From CBDFLT01 sp965249225 (GTDB taxonomy: Bacteria; Chloroflexota; Dehalococcoidia; Lucifugimonadales; G963668185), in assembly GCA_965249225.1 (NCBI GenBank), contig CBDFLT010000008.1, positions 124,001-188,000 of the forward strand: DNA of 64,000 bases, given 5' to 3'. Below, one piece after another: positions 24,480 to 32,681 of this stretch. The notes below the pieces were generated by a model. It was not told the DNA's origin and searched no databases. It was given only the letters and a program-made list of their open reading frames with translations. How positions within the stretch are numbered: position 1 is the first letter of the stretch; every line of letters begins with the position of its first letter. A program made the translations under genes and the position numbers.

Positions 24480-24566
24480 TCATGAGTTTCGGGCCGCCTC
24501 GATCAGTAAGGCTATCAGAATCGGGATTATGATCATCCACAAGACTCTTCTGGGAGATAACTTCAC
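24480..24566 (-). CDS. Candidate 28-residue single-pass membrane peptide
   Basis: A very short frame: GTG at 24566, stop at 24482-24480. The product starts with a basic stretch (KLSPRRVLW), then a run of Ile, Leu, Ala and Pro long enough to span a membrane (MIIIPILIALLIEAA), and ends RNS. A GAGGTGG ribosome site sits six bases before the GTG. It lies 114 bases upstream of fhs in the same direction, in otherwise empty DNA. No similarity is recognised, so this rests on the ribosome site and the positive-inside hydrophobic pattern. Confidence 0.42.
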   Translation of the reverse strand: MKLSPRRVLWMIIIPILIALLIEAARNS

Positions 24567-24580
24567 CCTGGGCCACCTCT

Positions 24581-24609
24581 TTGGCCGGACTCAACGCCTA
24601 TTCTATCAT
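24581..24609 (+). promoter_or_regulatory. Possible promoter of the HAD phosphatase gene
   Basis: TTGGCC (24581-24586), 17 bases, TATCAT (24604-24609), 29 bases before the ATG at 24639. The match is moderate. Confidence 0.35.
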
Positions 24610-24638
24610 TGCTCGGTGGCGGAAGGCGCACGTTAGGG

Positions 24639-25448
24639 ATGGGTTACCGGCTGATAGTCCTGGACATAGACGGGACCCTCCAGAGCAGGGAGCACGCGCT
24701 AACAGGCAAGACACGCAGGGCCCTGGCCCGGGTCATGGAATCGGGCGCGGTGGTGACCCTGGCCACCGGAAGGATGTTCCGTTCCGCTCGTCGGTTCGCC
24801 GTGGATGTGAACATAACCGCTCCCATAGCGTCGTCCCAGGGGGCCCACGTCGCCGACCCAATCACTCAGGAGGTGCTCCGGCACCTGCCCTTGACCGAGC
24901 CCATGGCGATGACGGCGCTGGAGGCACTGGAGCCGTGGGGGATGGAGGTCGTGGGCTATTTGGACGACCAGGTATACGCCACTGAGAAGACGGAGTGGGT
25001 GGCATCTTACGGCCAGTGGAACGGAGTGCAGGTGGAGATAGTTGACGACCTCAGGCAATACGCCGGCAGGGGGCTAACACGTCTGCTGGCCGTGGGAGAC
25101 GAGGGGGAAATTCGCAGGCTCGACCTCTCGCTGAACGCCGCCTTCGAGGGTGGACTCTACGTCACCAGGTCTCTGCCTCATTTCTGCGAGATTCTGCACC
25201 CCGACGGCGGCAAAGACAAGGCCTTGTCCTGGCTCTGTACCCACCTTGGAATCGGTCAGGACGAGACCGTCTCCTTCGGCAACGGCTTCAACGACGTTCC
25301 CATGGTGCGCTGGGCGGGTCTCGGAGTAGCGGTTGGCGGCGCGGTGTCCGAGGTCCTTGCAGTGGCGGCTCAAGTGGCCCCCAACATGGAGGAAGATGGA
25401 GCCGCCCAGGTCCTGGAGGGGCTTCTTGAGCGGGGACTCATAGGTTAG
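24639..25448 (+). CDS. Cof-type HAD phosphatase
   Basis: A 269-residue Cof/YbiV-type HAD-superfamily phosphatase. The nucleophile motif is VLDIDGT (D9, D11), followed by TGRMF with its Thr (second motif). The late motif GNGFNDVPMVRWAG supplies the metal-binding Asp, preceded by GKDKALSWL with the conserved Lys. A cap domain lies between. Substrates of this family are usually sugar phosphates or pyridoxal phosphate and cannot be fixed here. The ATG at 24639 is used because it begins the first strand. The ribokinase gene follows 134 bases later in the same direction, hinting at sugar-phosphate metabolism. Confidence 0.9.
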   Translation: MGYRLIVLDIDGTLQSREHALTGKTRRALARVMESGAVVTLATGRMFRSARRFAVDVNITAPIASSQGAHVADPITQEVLRHLPLTEPMAMTALEALEPWGMEVVGYLDDQVYATEKTEWVASYGQWNGVQVEIVDDLRQYAGRGLTRLLAVGDEGEIRRLDLSLNAAFEGGLYVTRSLPHFCEILHPDGGKDKALSWLCTHLGIGQDETVSFGNGFNDVPMVRWAGLGVAVGGAVSEVLAVAAQVAPNMEEDGAAQVLEGLLERGLIG

Positions 25449-25582
25449 GGAACCTACCCTCATCTTCCCACTGTCCCGGTCCTTTGCCGACCCGATACTC
25501 ACGGCGTCGATGCTGTGTTCAGGTTTACATGCGGGCGCCGTGTGACGGCCACCTCGGAGCGCAGGCAACAGTAGGGCTTACT

Positions 25583-26515
25583 ATGACGCGAATCGGGAAG
25601 CCAACTATCGTCGTCCTCGGTGGACTCAATATGGATCTCGTGGCCGTCGCACCCCGGCTCCCGGCGCCTGGTGAGACGGTGGCGGGACAGCGGTTCTACA
25701 CGGCACCGGGAGGCAAAGGCGCCAACCAGGGCGTGGCCGCGGCCAGGCTGGGGGCCAGGGTACGGATGGTGGGCAGGGTAGGGCGTGACGAGTTTGGGGC
25801 CACGCTCCTTAGCAACCTGAGACGAGATGGTATCGACGTGTCCGGCGTGGAGGAAGATCCGGCGAATATCTCGGGGGTCGCGGTAATCTTGCTGGACGCG
25901 CGGCGGGAGAACCACATCGTGGCCGTATACGGGGCTAATATGGCCTGCGACTCCAACCAGCTGGACGCGGCGAAGTCGGCCCTGGACGGAGCCGACGTGC
26001 TGATGCTCCAGTCGGAGATTCCCCTTGAGGTATCCCTGGCCGCCGCAAGGTATGCCATGGAGCGAGGCGTCACGGTTTTATGGGACCCGGCGCCGGCGGC
26101 CGAGATGCCTCCGGAGACGTTTGACTCCGTGAGCATCCTGACTCCCAACCAGACCGAAGCCGAGGCCCTATCCGCCGTTCGCGTCACCGACGTGACCTCA
26201 GCTTGCAAGGCGGCGGGGGTATTGTTGGAGAGAGGCGTCCCAACGGTAGTCGTGAAGCTGGGAGAGCAGGGAGCCTACTATGCTACTCCTGGCGAGAGTG
26301 GCCACATTGCCGCGCCCAGCGTGGAGGTGGTTGACACGGTGGCGGCGGGGGACGCCTTCGCGGGGGCGCTGGCCGTGGCATTCGCAGAAGGGATGTCCTT
26401 GCCAGAGGCGGTGCGTTTTGGCGTGGCTGCTGGGTCGGCCGCCGTTGCCAAGCGGGGAGCTCAAGAGGCGATGCCAAGTCGGGCTGAAGTAGAGGAACTG
26501 CTGCGGAGCTTCTAG
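25583..26515 (+). CDS. rbsK: Ribokinase (PfkB family)
   Basis: A 310-residue PfkB-family sugar kinase, best matching ribokinase. GGLNMDLV near the start, APGGKGANQGVAAARLGA (41-58) and the anion-hole and catalytic-base block VVDTVAAGDAFAGALAVA near 250 are all present. TPNQTEAEAL and KLGEQGAYY are typical of RbsK. The ATG at 25583 starts the first strand; the 33 codons open upstream are poor. No ribose transporter or isomerase gene is adjacent, so the physiological substrate could be another furanose or a nucleoside. Confidence 0.9.
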   Translation: MTRIGKPTIVVLGGLNMDLVAVAPRLPAPGETVAGQRFYTAPGGKGANQGVAAARLGARVRMVGRVGRDEFGATLLSNLRRDGIDVSGVEEDPANISGVAVILLDARRENHIVAVYGANMACDSNQLDAAKSALDGADVLMLQSEIPLEVSLAAARYAMERGVTVLWDPAPAAEMPPETFDSVSILTPNQTEAEALSAVRVTDVTSACKAAGVLLERGVPTVVVKLGEQGAYYATPGESGHIAAPSVEVVDTVAAGDAFAGALAVAFAEGMSLPEAVRFGVAAGSAAVAKRGAQEAMPSRAEVEELLRSF

Positions 26516-26539
26516 AAGGAGGAACTCAATTGGTATGGG

Positions 26540-26920
26540 CTATTCGCTCTTATCAAGGCGTAGCGAGGCCGAGTTGATACAGTAGCGCATCCCCGTTGGG
26601 GCAGGACCATCCGGGAAGACATGCCCTAGGTGAGCGTCGCACTTGGCACACAACACCTCGGTCCGCGCCATTCCAAGACTCCCGTCAGTTTCAGTGTCGA
26701 TCTGGCTGGTCTCAATCGGCTCCCAGAAGCTGGGCCAACCGGTGCCTGAGTCGTACTTCGTGGTGGAGACGAACAGAGGGGCGTCACAGCAGATGCAGCG
26801 GTAGGTACCGGGCTCTTTGGTGTCCCAATACTCGCCACTGTAGGGACGCTCAGTGCTCTTCTCCCGGGTGACCCGGTACTGCTCTGGGGTCAGCTTCGCT
26901 TTGTATTCCTCGTCTTCCAT
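26540..26920 (-). CDS. msrB: Methionine-R-sulfoxide reductase B
   Basis: A 126-residue MsrB that repairs oxidised methionine (R epimer). The zinc cysteines are C42/C45 and C91/C94, and the catalytic cysteine is C114 in RYCINSASLRL. TGWPSFWEPI and HLGHVFPDGP are standard. The ATG at 26920 is chosen for its ACAGGAGGTC ribosome site. The frame remains open 37 codons upstream, and that stretch spells RLPTEYEW, the signature of formylglycine-generating-enzyme-like proteins, so it is probably remnant rather than MsrB. It is convergent with rbsK, whose stop lies 24 bases away. Confidence 0.95.
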   Translation of the reverse strand: MEDEEYKAKLTPEQYRVTREKSTERPYSGEYWDTKEPGTYRCICCDAPLFVSTTKYDSGTGWPSFWEPIETSQIDTETDGSLGMARTEVLCAKCDAHLGHVFPDGPAPTGMRYCINSASLRLDKSE

Positions 26921-27045
26921 GGGACCTCCTGTGGGGTAAGTAGTCTCCTGCAGCCATGACCATTCGTACTCTGTGGGAAGGCGCAACCTGGCTCCGATGG
27001 CGTAGGACATAGCCAATATGGAGCCCACCAAGCCTCACTCATGTC

Positions 27046-27076
27046 ATTCTGAGTCCGCCTGAGGCGGACTCAGAAT
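27046..27076. repeat. Palindromic element of the TGTCATTCTGAGT type, short copy
   Basis: Perfect 14-base arms (ATTCTGAGTCCGCC / GGCGGACTCAGAAT) around a 3-base loop, preceded by TGTC. It is related to 13118-13197 and 28580-28614, and could fold as a strong hairpin at the 3' side of the amidohydrolase gene. Confidence 0.6.
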
Positions 27077-27135
27077 CAGAGACAAATCCACTAGATACTC
27101 ATCCGCCCTCGGCCTCTAATCGGGATAGAGCGGAC

Positions 27136-28533
27136 TTATTTGGTCTCGGCTCTATGTAGTATGCGTTCGGTGGCCTTCTGTGCCAGCTCGTGAACAACCT
27201 GCTCGTCTATGAGCGTATGGCGACCGTTTTTCACGACGACGCGACCGTCCACGATCACTGTGTCCACCGTACTGGTGAGGCTGTGCAACGTCAAATCACG
27301 TTCAATATTGTGAACCGGATAGGCCCCCGGACTGTCGTTTGAGCGGACGACCACGTCGGCACGCTTGCCCGGTTCCAGACTCCCCAGACGGTCATCGAGA
27401 CCCATCGCCTTTGCGCCGTTAATCGTTTGTATGGCTAGCAAATCGTCTGGGAAAAGATACTGCTCCTCCGCGCGCCCGATTTGATAGGCCAGCAGCGTAT
27501 TGTGGCCAAACGTCCAGGTCTTCCTGAGATCGACGCCGAAGGCGACGTTTACGCCTTTGTGGTACAGCTCCGGCATGCGGTTAGGGAAATCTTTCCGCGT
27601 GTTGTAGTAGAAAGAGTTACCAGGCACCCACACGATGGACATACCCGAATCGACAATGATCTGGAATTCCTCGTCTCGGAGACTGTTGTTGTGTGCGAAG
27701 ACGCAGTTGTCATCCAGCACTCCCATCTCAGCCCAATGGACGTAGGGAGGATGCCCGAAGCGTTGGAGATCGAAATCGGCGTCATCCACGCACATGGACT
27801 GGTGCATGCTGAAGCGAACGTTATTCTCGTCGGCGCAGGCCTTGGCCTCACGCATCAGCTCTTCCGACTGGGAACCCAAACCGTAGATAAACACATGGCC
27901 GCGAACCAGGGCGTCGGGGTCCTTGTTCCGCCATAGCTGGCTGCCCAGGAGATTCAAGCAGCGCTTTGTATCGATGGGAGCGCGGTCGAGGAGGGCCACT
28001 GAAGGGCCTTCCACATCCATCAACCATGGTTCGGCAACGGTGGCTCGAATGCCCAGCCCTTCGCAAGCTGCGGCGAGCACGTCTGGATTATGGGTCGTGC
28101 CGGGGTCCATATACATCGTGAATCCGTTTCTGAGCATGTCCAGCCCGGCGAGCAACGAACTCGCATATTCCTCTTCGTCCCCTATTGCATTGAATAAGGG
28201 CCAAAGATGTTCCGCAGACCACCGGCCGGCCTCCTCGGAGGAAGCGCCGGTGTCCTCGAACAGTTTGCCAAGCAGATGGATGGCGGCATGATAATGAAGA
28301 TCGATGTAACCGGGATGCACCGGGGCGCCGCCGGCGTCTATCACCCGAAGCGGTTTGAACCTCGGCGCAATGTCGCTTTCTGGTCCCACGGCTGCAATGG
28401 TGCGCCCATCGATGGCCACGGCACCCGTGGAATACTTTGTACGGTTGGAGTCCATGGTGAGGACGTAGGCGTTACGAATAAGCAGGTCGCATGTTTGAAC
28501 GCCGCTTTCACGAATCCCTTTCTCGTCTTTCAT
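27136..28533 (-). CDS. Amidohydrolase, cytosine deaminase/chlorohydrolase-like
   Basis: A 465-residue metal-dependent hydrolase of the AtzA/TrzN/MtaD-type subgroup, which deaminates or dechlorinates heterocycles. The HxH metal motif is DLHYH (H80, H82); later metal or catalytic His residues fall in FSMHQSM and CVFAHNN. The final Asp position is probably in GVDLRKTW, where many relatives have GTDG. The N- and C-terminal small beta domain (LIRNAYVLTMD ... GKRADVVV ... TVIVDGRVV) is complete. The ATG at 28533 follows ATGGAGGCACC. A dispersed repeat lies 50 bases upstream. The substrate is unknown. Confidence 0.88.
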   Translation of the reverse strand: MKDEKGIRESGVQTCDLLIRNAYVLTMDSNRTKYSTGAVAIDGRTIAAVGPESDIAPRFKPLRVIDAGGAPVHPGYIDLHYHAAIHLLGKLFEDTGASSEEAGRWSAEHLWPLFNAIGDEEEYASSLLAGLDMLRNGFTMYMDPGTTHNPDVLAAACEGLGIRATVAEPWLMDVEGPSVALLDRAPIDTKRCLNLLGSQLWRNKDPDALVRGHVFIYGLGSQSEELMREAKACADENNVRFSMHQSMCVDDADFDLQRFGHPPYVHWAEMGVLDDNCVFAHNNSLRDEEFQIIVDSGMSIVWVPGNSFYYNTRKDFPNRMPELYHKGVNVAFGVDLRKTWTFGHNTLLAYQIGRAEEQYLFPDDLLAIQTINGAKAMGLDDRLGSLEPGKRADVVVRSNDSPGAYPVHNIERDLTLHSLTSTVDTVIVDGRVVVKNGRHTLIDEQVVHELAQKATERILHRAETK

Positions 28534-28579
28534 GGTGCCTCCATGTAGTCCTTGGTTGCATAAGTTTCTGTTGGCCCGG

Positions 28580-28614
28580 ATTCTTCGTCCGCCTCAGGTG
28601 GACTCAGAATGACA
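28580..28614. repeat. Palindromic element of the TGTCATTCTGAGT type, half copy
   Basis: ATTCTTCGTCCGCC TCA GGTGGACTCAGAATGAC, almost identical to the right half of the 13118-13197 element. It lies just upstream of the amidohydrolase gene. Confidence 0.6.
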
Positions 28615-28727
28615 TTAGTAAGGCATGGTGGCCGTCTCTTCTTGGACGGACGGTAGTCTAGCGCCGCGATCCCACCCCGGTCAATAAGCCGAACTGACCG
28701 ATAATAGACGTCGCGGAAAGTGGTATC

Positions 28728-28763
28728 GTTGCTCCAAGAAAACCATTACTCAAGAGGAGCAAC
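28728..28763. promoter_or_regulatory. Inverted repeat in leader of the FAD-linked oxidase gene
   Basis: GTTGCTCC (28728-28735) and GGAGCAAC (28756-28763) are exact inverted repeats separated by 20 bases. They lie between a GATAAT -10-like box (28700-28705) and the start at 28797. It could be an operator or an RNA hairpin. Confidence 0.4.
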
Positions 28764-28796
28764 AAGAGACACAGCATGCGGCGAGAGGAGGGATGA

Positions 28797-30401
28797 TTGA
28801 CCAGGAGGAGTTTCTGGGCCTGGGGCGTGGAGTCGGACGAGCCAACGTACTCTCAAATGCGGGAGTCGGCGGCGGCGCTTTCGCAGCGGTTCGGGACCGA
28901 GGTTGAGCCGCGCCGGCCTCCGAAGGCCGGTGACCTGAGTCTCAGACGGCCTCGCATCAGCCCTCCATCCCATCTGGAAGCGATCTGCTCGGTGGACTCC
29001 CACGACCGGGCATTCCACTCCTACGGCCGGAGCTTTCCAGACCGGGTCAGGGCGTTCAACCTGGAGTTTCCCAACCCTCCCGACGTAGTCGCAAGGCCCA
29101 GCACCGAAGCCGCGGTGGCATCCATCCTTGAGTGGTGTACCCAACACGGCTACGCCGTCATACCTTTCGGCGGTGGCTCCTCGGTAGTCGGAGGCGTCGA
29201 GCCACCCTCCGATTTCGACGGCGTGGTAGCTATAGACCTCGAGCGAATGGACCGCATCCTGGAGATAGACTCGGTGTCCCGGGCGGCGCGGATCCAGGCC
29301 GGAACACTGGGGCCATCGCTGGAGGCTCGACTGAAACCTCACGGCTTGACGTTGCGCCATTTCCCGCAAAGTTTCGAGTACTCCACCCTGGGCGGTTGGC
29401 TCGCCACCCGGTCAGGCGGACACTACGCCACCAACCACACTCACATCGACGACTTCGCCGAGTCCATTCGGATGGTCACTCCCGCGGGGGCCTGGGAGTC
29501 CAGGCGCCTGCCCGGGAGTGGGGCCGGACCTAGCCCCGATAGGATGGTGCTGGGCAGCGAAGGCGCCCTGGGAGTAATAACGGAGGCGTGGATGCGTCTC
29601 CAAGCACGACCCCGTTACCGCGCCTCCGCCGGGGTCACGTTCCCTACCTTCGAAGCCGGTTACGAGGCGGTGCGGCTCATAGTCCAGAGCAAACTGTGGC
29701 CCACCAACCTGAGGCTTCTTGATCCAGAGGAGGCCCAAGACGCAGCTGGCATGGATGGAGAACATGCCCTGCTGATCGTTGGGTTCGAGTCGGCCGACGT
29801 ACCGCAGGGTCCGAACCTACGGCAGGCGGTGGAATTGGCGCGACAGGCCGGCGGCTCCGTCAGTGATGACGAGGTGCTGGTCTCCGACGAGTCCGAGTCT
29901 GACGCCGGCCGGCAAGGTCCCGTGGGGCAATGGCGGGAGTCATTTATTCGCGCGCCCTATATCGCAAACACGACCATTGCCCTGGGCCTGATACAGGATA
30001 CTTTCGAGACGTCAATCACTTGGGACAGATGGCCGGAGATGGACGCCCACATCCGCGCCGTGGTCCAGGGCGCCCTTCTTCGTGTATGTGGCGGAGGCAC
30101 CATCGCCTGTCGCTTCACCCACGTATACCCCGACGGCCCTGCCCCGTACTATACTTTCACCGGCCTGGGCGTGCGTGGCGGCGAGGTCGAGATGTGGGCC
30201 GAGATCAAGCAAGCTGCATCGGACGCGGTCATTGCGGCGGGCGGCACCATCACCCATCACCACGCCGTCGGAAGGATGCACCGCCCCTGGTACGACCGGC
30301 AGCGTCCCGACCTGTTCGGGGATGTCCTGAGGGCCGCAAAACAGCTAGTGGACCCCGGCTGGGTGCTCAACCCGGGCGTTCTCGTCGATCGTCAAAGGTG
30401 A
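28797..30401 (+). CDS. FAD-linked oxidase, alkyl-DHAP synthase-like
   Basis: A 534-residue PCMH/VAO-fold flavoprotein. The FAD-binding block is IPFGGGSSVVGGVE, followed by SLEARLKPHGLTLRHFP, STLGGWLATRSGGHY and VLGSEGALGVITEAWM. The C-terminal ITHHHAVGRMHRPWY and DPGWVLNPGVL are characteristic of alkyldihydroxyacetonephosphate synthase-like proteins, which in eukaryotes make ether lipids. Bacterial relatives may instead be 2-hydroxyacid or sugar oxidases, so the function is open. It starts with TTG at 28797 behind GAGAGGAGGG. An exact inverted repeat sits in its leader. It stands alone between divergent and convergent neighbours. Confidence 0.86.
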   Translation: MTRRSFWAWGVESDEPTYSQMRESAAALSQRFGTEVEPRRPPKAGDLSLRRPRISPPSHLEAICSVDSHDRAFHSYGRSFPDRVRAFNLEFPNPPDVVARPSTEAAVASILEWCTQHGYAVIPFGGGSSVVGGVEPPSDFDGVVAIDLERMDRILEIDSVSRAARIQAGTLGPSLEARLKPHGLTLRHFPQSFEYSTLGGWLATRSGGHYATNHTHIDDFAESIRMVTPAGAWESRRLPGSGAGPSPDRMVLGSEGALGVITEAWMRLQARPRYRASAGVTFPTFEAGYEAVRLIVQSKLWPTNLRLLDPEEAQDAAGMDGEHALLIVGFESADVPQGPNLRQAVELARQAGGSVSDDEVLVSDESESDAGRQGPVGQWRESFIRAPYIANTTIALGLIQDTFETSITWDRWPEMDAHIRAVVQGALLRVCGGGTIACRFTHVYPDGPAPYYTFTGLGVRGGEVEMWAEIKQAASDAVIAAGGTITHHHAVGRMHRPWYDRQRPDLFGDVLRAAKQLVDPGWVLNPGVLVDRQR

Positions 30402-30464
30402 CCTGAAATTCTTCTCTCAGCCGGTTCCGTTCCTTTCATTGCGTGAAGAGGTGAGTGCTTTGGC

Positions 30465-31235
30465 TCAGGGGGACTCGCCGCCGCTCTCCAGGCTCTTGAT
30501 CTCCTCCTCGTTCTCGCCCAACTTGCCGAACTCCTGCTGGACAAGGTGATAGCAGCGCTGGAGGTAGAGATCGGCCAGTCTGACTCCTCGCTCTCCGGAG
30601 GCCTTTACGGCTTCAATGAGCTGCTCGACGTGGTGGTTGTCCGGAAGCTGCTTGGCCAGCAGACTCAGGTCCTCCTCGGTCTCCTTGACCAGAGCCGCGT
30701 CGGAGCCCTCCACCGCGAACCTCAATTGCCCCACAAGCTTGGTCAATTCGCGTAGCTTGTCGCCGTCGCTCATCAGCGCGTACAGGACCTCGTTGACCCC
30801 TAGGCCGTCTGAGTCCTCATAGCTGCCCGCCACGCCTTCCGCCAAATGCGGAGAGCCCACTTTCTGCGAGTACTGTTCGGAGTACTGCTGGACCACGTCG
30901 GTTACTAACATCATCGCGGAGGGCACGTCGGTGGGGTTGATGGCACCGCCGTAGAGGATGTCATCATCTCTGGCGGATGCCAGGCTTTCAAGAGTCTGAT
31001 AGTTTGAGAGTTGCTCAGGCGCGGGCGGGAAGGCGAACGCCGAGAGGTCCATAGGTCCCACCTCGCCCACATGGGTCATGAGGAACGGCGGTACGTATTT
31101 GGAGACATCGACCGATACGGGCAGGATCACCACGTAGGTTACCCATATCTCATCAAGGTCGGACGAGCTCCGAAAGTAAAGCAGGGCGTGACCTTTTGGT
31201 CGCTCCTCGCTGCCCTTTTCGAAAGAAAGTGCCAT
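30465..31235 (-). CDS. Conserved hypothetical protein
   Basis: A 256-residue soluble protein of unknown function. The N-terminal half is strand-rich (GHALLYFRSSSD, IWVTYVVILPVSVDVSKYVPPFL), and the C-terminal half is helical and acidic (LRELTKLVGQLRFAVEG, EEDLSLLAKQLPDNH, AVKASGERGVRLADLYLQR). No catalytic motif or membrane segment is seen. I associate this kind of sequence with Dehalococcoidia, from memory only, and it may be lineage-specific. It is convergent with the FAD oxidase gene and divergent from pyrD. Confidence 0.75.
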   Translation of the reverse strand: MALSFEKGSEERPKGHALLYFRSSSDLDEIWVTYVVILPVSVDVSKYVPPFLMTHVGEVGPMDLSAFAFPPAPEQLSNYQTLESLASARDDDILYGGAINPTDVPSAMMLVTDVVQQYSEQYSQKVGSPHLAEGVAGSYEDSDGLGVNEVLYALMSDGDKLRELTKLVGQLRFAVEGSDAALVKETEEDLSLLAKQLPDNHHVEQLIEAVKASGERGVRLADLYLQRCYHLVQQEFGKLGENEEEIKSLESGGESP

Positions 31236-31383
31236 ATCGCTGCTAAGCTCGACTCCGGAGGTTCACTAGACATTATACTTCAGAGCTCATCTGCATGGAG
31301 ACCATCACGTCAAAAGAACTGGGCCAACCGGGAGACTTTGACCGTCTTTGGGCCGGTTAATCGACGGCGCCGCGAGCTTGACC

Positions 31384-31392
31384 TGATATAAT
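31384..31392 (+). promoter_or_regulatory. Extended -10 promoter upstream of pyrD
   Basis: TGATATAAT: TG one base before a perfect TATAAT (31387-31392). No good -35 is visible, as is usual for extended -10 promoters. The leader to pyrD is about 75 bases and includes a 26-codon ORF that overlaps the pyrD start. Confidence 0.5.
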
Positions 31393-31473
31393 CGACGGTA
31401 GCCCCATGGGCTTGTACGTATACGCGCGAGATGTCGCCTCGGCCTCGGGGATTGTAAGTTACCTGCTGGAGTT

Positions 31474-32601
31474 ATGCTGGTCCTGAACCCAGATGCTTAC
31501 CGCCATGTCCTCAGGCCACTGCTGTTCAAGCTGCCGCCGGAGTCCGCACAAAGGGCCGCGGAATACGCTCTAAGGCTAAAGCCCCTGTGGAGAGCGGCCG
31601 CGTCCGCCCTTCAGGTCCGAAGTGAGCGACTCCATACCAACCTTTGTGGCATTAAGCTGAGCAGTCCGATCGGATTGGCGGCCGGATATGACAAGAACTG
31701 CGAGTTCCTTCCCTCCCTTGCGGCCCTGGGATTCGGGTATCTGGTATGTGGGACCGTGACGGAGTCGCCGAGGAAGGGCAACCCCAGACCCCGCATGGCC
31801 CGCTACGTCAACCAGGAATCGCTGGTCAACTCTCTTGGCTTCCCCAGCAAGGGGCTGGAGTACGCCGCAATACGTATCGAACGGACCAGGAACACCCCGG
31901 GCCACCCTCCGACCGTCGCCAGCGTGTCGGGCGTCACGGTAGATGAAATCGTGCGCTGCCACGGGCGGCTGGACCCACTGGCCGACGCGGTCGAGGTCAA
32001 TATCAGCTCGCCCAACACCGAGGGGCTCAAGGTGTTCCACGAGCCGAAGTCGCTGGCGGGCCTGCTCGGGCGGATCAACGAACAGCGCCGAGGAAGGCTG
32101 TTCGTCAAGATACCACCGTATCTGTTTACCAGGGTACCGGACCTTCCCGCGCCCGCGGTGGGTGACCACGACGGCGAGGGCGAGCCGTCTCAGGATGAGC
32201 TCAGGCGCAACGTGTTCGACCTGGTGAAGGTGTGTCTGGACCTGGGCGTCGACGCCATTACGGTGTCCAATAGCCTGCCGGTGTCGGACTCGCGTCTGGG
32301 CACCGGTCGAGGTGGGCTCAGCGGGAGGGCGCTCTTCCCCAATATGGTCAGGATGGTCGCTGAGATCAGGGCCGGGGTGGGCGACAAGCTGGCCATCAAC
32401 GCCTGCGGGGGCATCTTCTCCGCCGAGGACGCTTGGCGGGCGCTCAGAGAGGGCGCAACCACAGTCCAGATCTTTACGGGCCTGATTTACCGTGGACCGG
32501 GCATAGTAGGCCAGATCCACCGGGGACTGCTTCGACTCATGGACCGCGAGGGGGTCGAAGCCCTGCAAACTATTTCAATCCCCTTGCCTCCTTCTCGATG
32601 A
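31474..32601 (+). CDS. pyrD: Dihydroorotate dehydrogenase, class 2
   Basis: A 375-residue class 2 enzyme, which oxidises dihydroorotate to orotate and passes electrons to quinone at the membrane. The N-terminal helical region (residues 1-45) fits the quinone-binding extension, and LSSPIGLAAGYDKN (62-75) begins the FMN barrel. NISSPNTEGLK, SNSLPVSD and ACGGIFSAEDAWRAL are conserved. An unusual Asp/Glu-rich loop (VGDHDGEGEPSQDE) lies between the two halves of the barrel. The ATG at 31474 is used. A short upstream frame ends just inside it. No other pyrimidine genes are near. Confidence 0.93.
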   Translation: MLVLNPDAYRHVLRPLLFKLPPESAQRAAEYALRLKPLWRAAASALQVRSERLHTNLCGIKLSSPIGLAAGYDKNCEFLPSLAALGFGYLVCGTVTESPRKGNPRPRMARYVNQESLVNSLGFPSKGLEYAAIRIERTRNTPGHPPTVASVSGVTVDEIVRCHGRLDPLADAVEVNISSPNTEGLKVFHEPKSLAGLLGRINEQRRGRLFVKIPPYLFTRVPDLPAPAVGDHDGEGEPSQDELRRNVFDLVKVCLDLGVDAITVSNSLPVSDSRLGTGRGGLSGRALFPNMVRMVAEIRAGVGDKLAINACGGIFSAEDAWRALREGATTVQIFTGLIYRGPGIVGQIHRGLLRLMDREGVEALQTISIPLPPSR

Positions 32602-32681
32602 TCACCACACCCGGCGATGGAACGTTTTGACGACACTTACCGATAGGGTGCCGTCCAGTGGTGGGTGGCCGACGCCTTGAA

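Noticed and set aside
27040..27080. CRISPR repeat
   Set aside because: A single palindrome with related but widely spaced copies and no spacers; treated as a dispersed palindromic element.
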